From positions 1 to 40,354 of the forward strand of contig JAEUNH010000039.1 of the NCBI GenBank assembly GCA_016791205.1: a stretch of DNA of 40,354 nucleotides. The letters run 5' to 3'. Below the pieces are notes generated by a model that had not been told where the DNA came from, did not search any database, and worked only from the letters and a program-made list of their open reading frames with translations. Positions within the stretch are counted from its first letter, which is position 1. Each line of letters starts with the position of its first letter. Below, one piece after another: positions 35,749-40,354 of this stretch. The stretch comes from Rhodocyclaceae bacterium (GTDB taxonomy: Bacteria > Pseudomonadota > Gammaproteobacteria > Burkholderiales > Rhodocyclaceae). The translations under genes and the position numbers were made by a program.

Positions 35749-36033
35749 ATGTCCACCCTGCTAGATAGATCCAACCAGGCCCTCTCCGTCACCGACCTTG
35801 TCCGCTCGGCCAAGGAAGTCTTCGAACGCCTCGAATCCGGCGAGCAGGACAAATACGTCGTGATGCGCAACAACGCGCCCGCCGCCGTGATGATGCCCGT
35901 CGCCGCCTACGAGGCGCTGATCGACGAAATCGAAGACCTGCGCATCGAGGCCGTGGCGCGCGAGCGGCTGCAAGGCTTCGATCGCAAAAAAGCCATTCCT
36001 CACGCTGAGATGATGAAGCGCTTCGCCAAGTAA
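35749..36033 (+). CDS. Phd/YefM-type antitoxin
   Basis: The protein has 94 residues. The Phd/YefM N-terminal fold (ALSVTDLVRSAKEVFERLES) and PAAVMMPVAAYEALIDEIED fit a DNA-binding antitoxin, followed by a helical tail that would wrap the toxin. A GAGG ribosome binding site precedes it. Its stop overlaps the toxin ATG by one base. Confidence 0.9.
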   Translation: MSTLLDRSNQALSVTDLVRSAKEVFERLESGEQDKYVVMRNNAPAAVMMPVAAYEALIDEIEDLRIEAVARERLQGFDRKKAIPHAEMMKRFAK

Positions 36034-36329
36034 TGGCCTGGAGCGTCATCTACCATCCCGAGGTCGCGGAAGACCTGACCTTGTTGGGGTCGGCCGAGGC
36101 ACGCCGCACCCTGGCGGTTATCGAGGAACGCATCCTGCACGGCGAACCGGACAAGGCAGGGAAGCCTCTTCGGGGAATCCTCGCCGGCAGCCGCCGCATT
36201 CGCACGGGCAACATCCGCATCGTCTACCGCGTGGACGGCAAGCGCGTCGAAGTGCTCATCATCGCTGTCGGCGCCCGCCGGGATGACGAGGTCTATCAGG
36301 CAGCCGAATCCCGCACGCCCAGGAAATGA
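36033..36329 (+). CDS. RelE/ParE-family toxin
   Basis: The protein has 98 residues. The RelE fold is seen as WSVIYHPEVAEDLTLL, then GKPLRGILAGSRRIRTGNIR and IVYRVDGKRVEVLIIAVGAR, with basic residues suited to ribosome-dependent mRNA cleavage or gyrase inhibition; sequence does not decide which. The stop overlaps the ATG of the M23 peptidase by 4 nt. Confidence 0.9.
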   Translation: MAWSVIYHPEVAEDLTLLGSAEARRTLAVIEERILHGEPDKAGKPLRGILAGSRRIRTGNIRIVYRVDGKRVEVLIIAVGARRDDEVYQAAESRTPRK

Positions 36330-37135
36330 ATACACCAGCCTCCCACCCATTCTGCGCCGTCGCCGTCCGCCAGCGACTGACTTTTCCGAAGCGCGCCGCT
36401 TTCCTCCTCGCTGCGCTGCTCGCCCTGCCCGCCACGGCGCAGCGCGCCGGCCCGCGGGAAGGCACCATCGACGCCAGCGGCCTCGCTGTCGCCTTCGACG
36501 AGAACCATGCCTGCCCGCCGATCGCCTCGCCCTTCGCCTCCCCCACCCGCTACGACAACAGCCGCCGCCCGATCGACCGCTTCGGCGGGCGGCACGGCGG
36601 CATCGACCTCAGTCTGAAGGAAGGCACGCCGCTGCTCGCCGTGGCCGACGGCGAGGCGATCGCCGGCGGCGAAGGCGGCCTCATGGAAGGCATCTACCTC
36701 TGGCTGCGCCACGCGCCGCAAGACAGCGGCCTGCCGTTCTGGACGTTCACGAAGTACCAGCACCTGTCCGCCCCGCCCGACCTGAAGCCCGGCACGCGCG
36801 TCAAGGCCGGCCAGCCGGTCGGACTCTCCGGCGCGACCGGCACGGCCGGAAAACACTACGGCACGGCGGGCTACCCGCACCTGCACCTCACCACCTTCTA
36901 CGGCCCGAGCGGCGAATACGAGATCAAAGGCCTGTCCGGCTCGATGGTCAGCGCCAGGGGGGCGCAACTCGACGATCCCCTCATCCTCTACCTGAAGGAC
37001 ATCCGCGAACTGTCCGAAGTGCGCGCACTGCCCGAAGCGCGCCGCACCGTCCGCCCCGGCATCGTCCTTGATTCGGGCGAGATCATCCCGCCCAACGGCA
37101 GGACGGTCTGGCCGGTCGCCTGCAGGCACAAGTAG
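36326..37135 (+). CDS. Exported M23 (LytM-type) peptidase
   Basis: The protein has 269 residues. An N-terminal signal (about residues 16-39, ending PATAQ) is followed by the LytM fold. Zinc ligands are His90 and Asp94 (GGRHGGIDLS) and His187, within YPHLHLTTFYG with His185 beside it; His146 (YQHLS) completes the usual catalytic set. It cuts peptide bridges of cell-wall peptidoglycan or regulates amidases. It overlaps the RelE-type toxin by 4 nt and holds an exact dispersed motif copy at 36375 in its signal region (RLTF). Confidence 0.85.
   Translation: MNTPASHPFCAVAVRQRLTFPKRAAFLLAALLALPATAQRAGPREGTIDASGLAVAFDENHACPPIASPFASPTRYDNSRRPIDRFGGRHGGIDLSLKEGTPLLAVADGEAIAGGEGGLMEGIYLWLRHAPQDSGLPFWTFTKYQHLSAPPDLKPGTRVKAGQPVGLSGATGTAGKHYGTAGYPHLHLTTFYGPSGEYEIKGLSGSMVSARGAQLDDPLILYLKDIRELSEVRALPEARRTVRPGIVLDSGEIIPPNGRTVWPVACRHK
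36375..36385 (+). repeat. Dispersed GACYGACTTTT motif, copy 6 (inside M23 peptidase signal region)
   Basis: GACTGACTTTT on the sense strand, coding for RLTF just before the hydrophobic core of the signal peptide. Confidence 0.5.
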
Positions 37136-37330
37136 CTCGCCACCGACGACTTCGAGCCGATCTGGGGCGTGCGCTTCCGGCCCGCCCAGCCCGTCCCCAC
37201 CGAATGGGTCGCCCGCGACCGCGAAAGAAGAATCCCTCTCGGTGAACTCTGGCAGGAAATCATCGGTCGCACCGAAGGCTATCGGCCGCTGCCGCCGGCG
37301 CGAGTCGAACTCGCGCGCACGACGCGCTGA
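37136..37330 (+). pseudogene. In-frame coding remnant after the M23 stop codon
   Basis: The reading frame of the M23 gene continues for 64 codons after its TAG and ends with TGA at 37328-37330. The text (DDFEPIWGVRFRP, then PTEWVARDRERRIPLGELWQ and EIIGRTEGYRPLP) looks like the C-terminal end of a genuine protein, with normal codon use. It has no start codon or ribosome binding site of its own. It could be the tail of a deleted gene or, less likely, a readthrough extension. I do not recognise the family. Confidence 0.4.
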
Positions 37331-37593
37331 GCCATCCCAATTGCCGTCATGCGGCGGCCGGCCTTTTACCTCGCTGCCCCACCAGCAGGAAAGCCTGTTG
37401 GTCTAGGCGACCTGGATGGTATATTGAGGATGGATTAGGCAGCGGCAGCCGGGTAAAAAAAATGATCGAGATGCGCCTGGAAATGGGTACCTAGCGATCG
37501 CCTAATTAATATTGCGCTTGGATGTATAGACGGCTGCATGTATCCAAAATGGCAAAATTATGATGACGTTCACTTCGTTGTGAGGCTCTTCCG
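37331..37593. other. Gene-free stretch at the start of the low-GC patch
   Basis: No convincing gene. It marks a drop in GC content compared with the left side and includes A/T-rich tracts (a run of eight A near 37457-37465). Nothing else is recognisable. Confidence 0.5.
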
Positions 37594-37956
37594 ATGCTAT
37601 GCCCAAGTTGTGGTACCAAGGTTGTTGATGATTCAACCTATTGCCCGCGTTGCGCGGAGCTGCTGCCTCGTAAAAGTGACAGATTCATGGAGAAAAATGA
37701 GCAATTGCCTGCTGAACAAACTGTGACGACTGCGTCCGATCGGGCAGATGCGATTTCTGCCAAAGTGGCAAAGGGCATTTTTCGAGTCGGCATAATTATC
37801 GCTGCCTTCCTGACCATCGTCGCAGAGATGGGTATTGTCGCGAAGATTGTGTTTTTTCTCATGATTACAGGTTTTCTGTGGGTAGTTTCTGCTCTATTTG
37901 TTCGTGGAGGAGCATTCTTTCTGTCGTGGCTGATCATAAGAATTCGCAAGAACTAG
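37594..37956 (+). CDS. Zinc-ribbon membrane protein
   Basis: The protein has 120 residues. The N-terminal zinc ribbon is CPSCGTKVVDDSTYCPRC (four cysteines, residues 3-20), followed by a polar linker. Two hydrophobic segments lie near residues 62-80 and 84-110 (IFRVGIIIAAFLTIVAEMG and further), ending in a basic tail. The DNA is clearly lower in GC than the rest of the window, which fits horizontal gain. The function is unknown; zinc-ribbon plus membrane proteins often have regulatory or defence roles. Confidence 0.7.
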   Translation: MLCPSCGTKVVDDSTYCPRCAELLPRKSDRFMEKNEQLPAEQTVTTASDRADAISAKVAKGIFRVGIIIAAFLTIVAEMGIVAKIVFFLMITGFLWVVSALFVRGGAFFLSWLIIRIRKN

Positions 37957-38029
37957 TAGTGATCATTACCCACGAAGAACTCGGCGTCGTAGTGGAAGCA
38001 CTTATTGAGTCTCGTATAAATAGATGACA

Positions 38030-39027
38030 TCAGAACGCCAGTTCAGCCTGTTTCCAGAATGCCACGACGAGATTCGGTCGCCGCTGCATGGACTTGAGCC
38101 GGTTGCGGGCGAACTGGCCGACTTCGCCGATGGTGGCAAGGCACAGGTTGGCGATTTCATGTTTCTTGAGATAGGCCCAGATGGCTTCGACCGGGTTGAG
38201 CTCCGGCGCGTAAGGCGGCAGACGCGCCACGGCAATCTGCCCGTCCTGTTCCTCCCGCCATGCCTTGACCAGGCGCGAACGATGGGTGGCCACCCCATCC
38301 CAGATGATGAGCAGGGGTTGCTTGATCTGGCGCCTGAGCGCGCCCAGGAATTCGATGATCTGCTCGGAGCGAATGGCGCCGGGAAAGAAGCGGAAGTAGA
38401 ACTGCCAGAACGACAGGCCGGCGATCGCCGAGAGTTGCTTCCAGGTGAAGCTGTGCTGCAGGATCGGCGTCTGGCCGCGCAAGCTCCAGGTGCGCGCAAC
38501 GCTCGGCCGCTCCGAGAGCCCCGATTCGTCTATGAAGACGATGGTGCGGTCCTCCCGCCTGGCTTTTTTTTGAGCGCAGGCCAAGTATGCCGCTTCCAGC
38601 GGGCAATCTCGGCCTCGTTGCGTTGCAGCGCGCGTTTCTCCGGCTTCTGGCAGGAGAAGCCCAGCCGGCGCAGCAGGCGCCACAGATGGCCGGTGCTGTA
38701 TTCCACGCCGAAGCGCTTGGCGATCACCTTGCCGATTCGAGGCAGCGTCCACAACTCGGTCGGAAAGCCCGCCGCCAAGGCGCCGGCCAGAATGATCTTG
38801 CCAAGCTCCCGCTCCTGCTCGGCATCGAGTTGCCGCGGCCGGCCCAGATCGCCGCGCTTGAGCGCTTCGCGTCCGCCTTCGGCCAGCCGCTGCTCCCATG
38901 TGGCCACCGTCTGCCGGGTGACGCCCAACTGCCTTGCCACCTCGGCTTTGGTCACACCACGAAGAAGGAGCCTCGCTCCCTTGAGGCGCCGCTTCTCCAG
39001 TTCCTTGAAATCCCGCTTGTGCTTCAT
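38030..39027 (-). CDS. IS630-family transposase, made by -1 frameshift
   Basis: Reading starts MKHKRDFKELEKRRLKGARL with a Winged/homeodomain-like DNA-binding part (VTKAEVARQLGVTRQTVATW), then shifts frame near 38563-38571. The second part carries the DDE catalytic core: FIDESGLSERPSVARTW, LLIIWDGVATHRSRLV and PPYAPELNPVEAIWAYLKKH. The first frame alone would stop at 38530. The fused product would be about 332 residues, normal for the family. No other frameshift or stop is present, so the element looks active. Confidence 0.9.
38563..38571 (-). promoter_or_regulatory. Programmed -1 frameshift heptamer of the transposase
   Basis: On the minus strand eight A are followed by GCC. In the first frame the heptamer A-AAA-AAG is placed exactly for a tandem -1 slip, after which GCC-AGG-CGG continues the catalytic frame. 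This is the classic slippery site of IS elements. Confidence 0.8.
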
Positions 39028-39121
39028 CGTCGCACCCCGTAACGAACACAAGCAGATTAACGTCTTTACCCTTCATGGCGTTGACAGTTATTTATACGGG
39101 TCTCAATAAATAGGGGTGGCG

Positions 39122-39604
39122 ATGCGATTTAGCGCCAGACTGCAATTCTGGTTTTTTCAGCACTACTGGTGGGTTCTGACCCTACTTCTGCTATCCACGC
39201 TGGCGCTTCTGCTCTGGCGCAACGAGCCGGTAACAACTGTAGCCACAGTCTCCGGCGTACTTCTATCGCTGTTCTACTTTGTACAAAAGCAGAAGCTCGA
39301 AGAATTAAGGCTTTTCCGCGAACTCTTCAAAGAATTCAACGAACGATACGATGGTATGAACGAGAAGTTGGCCCACATTATTGAATCGAAAGAATCAAAC
39401 GTCTCTGCGTATGAACGAGAAACGCTCATTGACTACTTCAACCTCTGCGGTGAAGAATATTTGTATGTCCAGCTCGGCTATATCCACCCAGAAGTATGGT
39501 CCGCTTGGTACAGCGGAATGAAAGCAATCGTCGCAGTTCCGCGAGTTCAGTGTGTATGGCTGGCTGAAAAGGAAACCGAATCCTATTATGGGCTACCGCT
39601 CTAG
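39122..39604 (+). CDS. Unknown inner-membrane protein
   Basis: The protein has 160 residues. Two hydrophobic segments lie at the N-terminus (FFQHYWWVLTLLLLSTLALLL and ATVSGVLLSLFYF). A soluble helical domain follows, rich in charged and aromatic residues (EELRLFRELFKEFNERYDGM, then YFNLCGEEYLYVQLGYI). I chose the ATG at 39122, with GGGGTGG 7 nt upstream; a GTG two codons earlier is in frame. GC content is low, as in the zinc-ribbon gene. The IS630 insertion just upstream probably separated it from its native promoter. No family is recognised. Confidence 0.65.
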   Translation: MRFSARLQFWFFQHYWWVLTLLLLSTLALLLWRNEPVTTVATVSGVLLSLFYFVQKQKLEELRLFRELFKEFNERYDGMNEKLAHIIESKESNVSAYERETLIDYFNLCGEEYLYVQLGYIHPEVWSAWYSGMKAIVAVPRVQCVWLAEKETESYYGLPL

Positions 39605-39645
39605 GATTGTGGCATAACTATCCAACCCGTCTGTCAGCATCAACC

Positions 39646-40014
39646 ATGAGCAACCCCGTCGGCTGGTTCGAAATCTACGTGCAGGACATGCCCCGCGCCA
39701 GGGCGTTCTACGAATCGGTGTTCAACGTGCAGTTGTCCGACCTCGGCGGGCCGGACATGGAGATGTGGGCCTTCCCCATGGGGGACCAGACCTACGGCGC
39801 CTCCGGTGCGCTGGTGAAGATGGCTGGCTTTCCCTCCGGCGGCAACAGCGTGCTGGTGTACTTCAGCTGCGCCGACTGCGCCGTCGAGGCGGCGAAGGCG
39901 GTCAAGGCCGGCGGCCGCATCCAGAAGGGAAAGATGTCCATCGGCCAGTACGGCTATATCGTGCTGGCGAGCGACACCGAGGGCAATATGATCGGCCTGC
40001 ACTCGATGCAGTAA
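39646..40014 (+). CDS. VOC (glyoxalase-like) family protein
   Basis: The protein has 122 residues. The start at 39646 (MSNPVGWFEIYVQDMPRARA) fits homologues; the frame begins 13 codons earlier but has no ribosome binding site. The VOC pattern FYESVFNVQLSDLG and VLASDTEGNMIGLHS is clear. The GC content returns to that of the main chromosome. It stands 4 bp before the TfoX-like gene. Confidence 0.85.
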   Translation: MSNPVGWFEIYVQDMPRARAFYESVFNVQLSDLGGPDMEMWAFPMGDQTYGASGALVKMAGFPSGGNSVLVYFSCADCAVEAAKAVKAGGRIQKGKMSIGQYGYIVLASDTEGNMIGLHSMQ

Positions 40015-40018
40015 CGCC

Positions 40019-40348
40019 ATGGCCTACGACGAGGGACTGGCCGAGCGGCTGCGCGAGTTCCTGCAGGACCGCCCCGGCATCGGCGAGAAGAAAATGTTCG
40101 GCGGGCTGTGCCTGCTTGCGCGCGGCCACATGTTCGTCGGCATCGTCGGCGAGGCGCTGATGGCGCGCGTCGGGCCCGCCGCCTACGAGAAGGCGCTGCG
40201 CCGCCCGCATGCTCGGCCGATGGACTTCACGGGAAAGCCGATGAAGGGCTATGTCTTCGTCGATCCGCCGGGTTACGAGGAGGACCGGGATTTGAAGCGG
40301 TGGGTGGAGGAGAGTCTGAAGTTCGTGGGGACGCTGCCGGACAAATGA
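40019..40348 (+). CDS. TfoX N-terminal domain protein
   Basis: The protein has 109 residues and the TfoX_N pattern: EKKMFGGLCLLARGHMFVGI near the start, then MARVGPAAYEKAL and MKGYVFVDPPGY. TfoX/Sxy proteins activate competence genes through CRP in gammaproteobacteria. This short single-domain type is widespread and its role is not known. It is cotranscribed with the VOC protein. Confidence 0.85.
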   Translation: MAYDEGLAERLREFLQDRPGIGEKKMFGGLCLLARGHMFVGIVGEALMARVGPAAYEKALRRPHARPMDFTGKPMKGYVFVDPPGYEEDRDLKRWVEESLKFVGTLPDK

Positions 40349-40354
40349 TCGCGC

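Larger units (their letters stand above)
38005..39106 (-). mobile_element. Complete IS630-family insertion sequence, 1102 bp
   Basis: The ends are 26-bp imperfect inverted repeats with 20 matches: TTGAGTCTCGTATAAATAG on the left, and a right end whose complement starts TTGAGACCCGTATAAATAA. A TA dinucleotide flanks each side (38003-38004 and 39107-39108), the target duplication of IS630 elements. One transposase gene with an internal frameshift fills it. It is inserted about 13 bp before the membrane gene at 39122. Confidence 0.9.

Noticed and set aside
37285-37365. tRNA-like structure on the minus strand (T-arm-like GCGAG-TTCGACT, and GCCGCCG/CGGCGGC acceptor-like pairing)
   Set aside because: The space between the acceptor and T arm is too short for both D and anticodon arms, and no CCA follows. 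The T-arm is a perfect palindrome (37298-37316) within protein-like sequence.
37957-38004. Possible gene broken by the IS630 insertion (VIITHEELGVVVEAL frame)
   Set aside because: When the IS is removed in silico the frame meets a stop two codons after the junction, so no gene of useful length is rebuilt.

Overview
The window is GC-rich, densely packed chromosomal DNA. It looks like a betaproteobacterium, probably Rhodocyclales-like. The reasons are the trmJ-cysE-iscR-isc order with an extra NifS-like desulfurase, the codon usage, and the FolE2/DUF1365/cfa/DUF3833 light-stress cluster beside a B12-type MerR regulator. The lineage is inferred from gene content; no rRNA marker is present.

Layout. 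1-1750: a ClpX-like ATPase cut by the window edge, then an exported FecR-domain protein. 1803-10666: a divergent light-response locus. A LitR/CarH-type MerR photoregulator faces a ten-gene operon: small exported protein, folE2, FAD oxidoreductase, DUF1365, cfa-like methyltransferase, chalcone-isomerase-like protein, MFS carrier, DUF3833 lipoprotein, SDR and NTF2-like protein. Two near-identical palindromes and an excellent sigma70 promoter lie between them. 10781-12478: an exported caspase-fold protein. 12456-14895 (minus): AbrB antitoxin, Doc toxin, photolyase and cupin in one tightly overlapped operon. 14973-16644 (minus): phosphoribosyltransferase, glycosyltransferase and small lipoprotein. 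16691-16725: a five-copy heptad repeat between that operon and mfd. 16776-22572: mfd, DAHP synthase and DUF1015. 22592-25277: a LuxR-type regulator divergent from a cupin-VOC-PNPOx operon. 25289-33846 (minus): trmJ, cysE, iscR, second desulfurase, iscS, iscU, iscA, hscB, hscA, fdx, iscX and DUF2237, with two IscR-type sites at the isc promoter. 33917-34714: suhB. 34717-37135: a REP doublet, the YhaV/PrlF and YefM/RelE toxin-antitoxin pairs, and an M23 peptidase. 37136-39640: a lower-GC accessory patch with a gene remnant, a zinc-ribbon membrane protein, a complete IS630-family element and an unknown membrane protein. 39646-40348: a VOC protein and a TfoX-N protein.

The genes form three working groups. 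The first is photo-oxidative and UV defence: the LitR operon, photolyase and Mfd. FolE2 may supply folate or pterin and the cfa cluster may remodel membrane lipids. The second is Fe-S cluster assembly joined to cysteine supply through cysE. The third is selfish or stability modules: three type II toxin-antitoxin pairs, two of which overlap an unrelated downstream gene by 4 nt.

The most unusual non-genic signal is a dispersed word, GACYGACTTTT, found six times exactly plus three close variants, mostly inside genes. All eight GACTTTT occurrences I found in the window sit in the context [A/C]CYGACTTTT. I do not recognise this motif.
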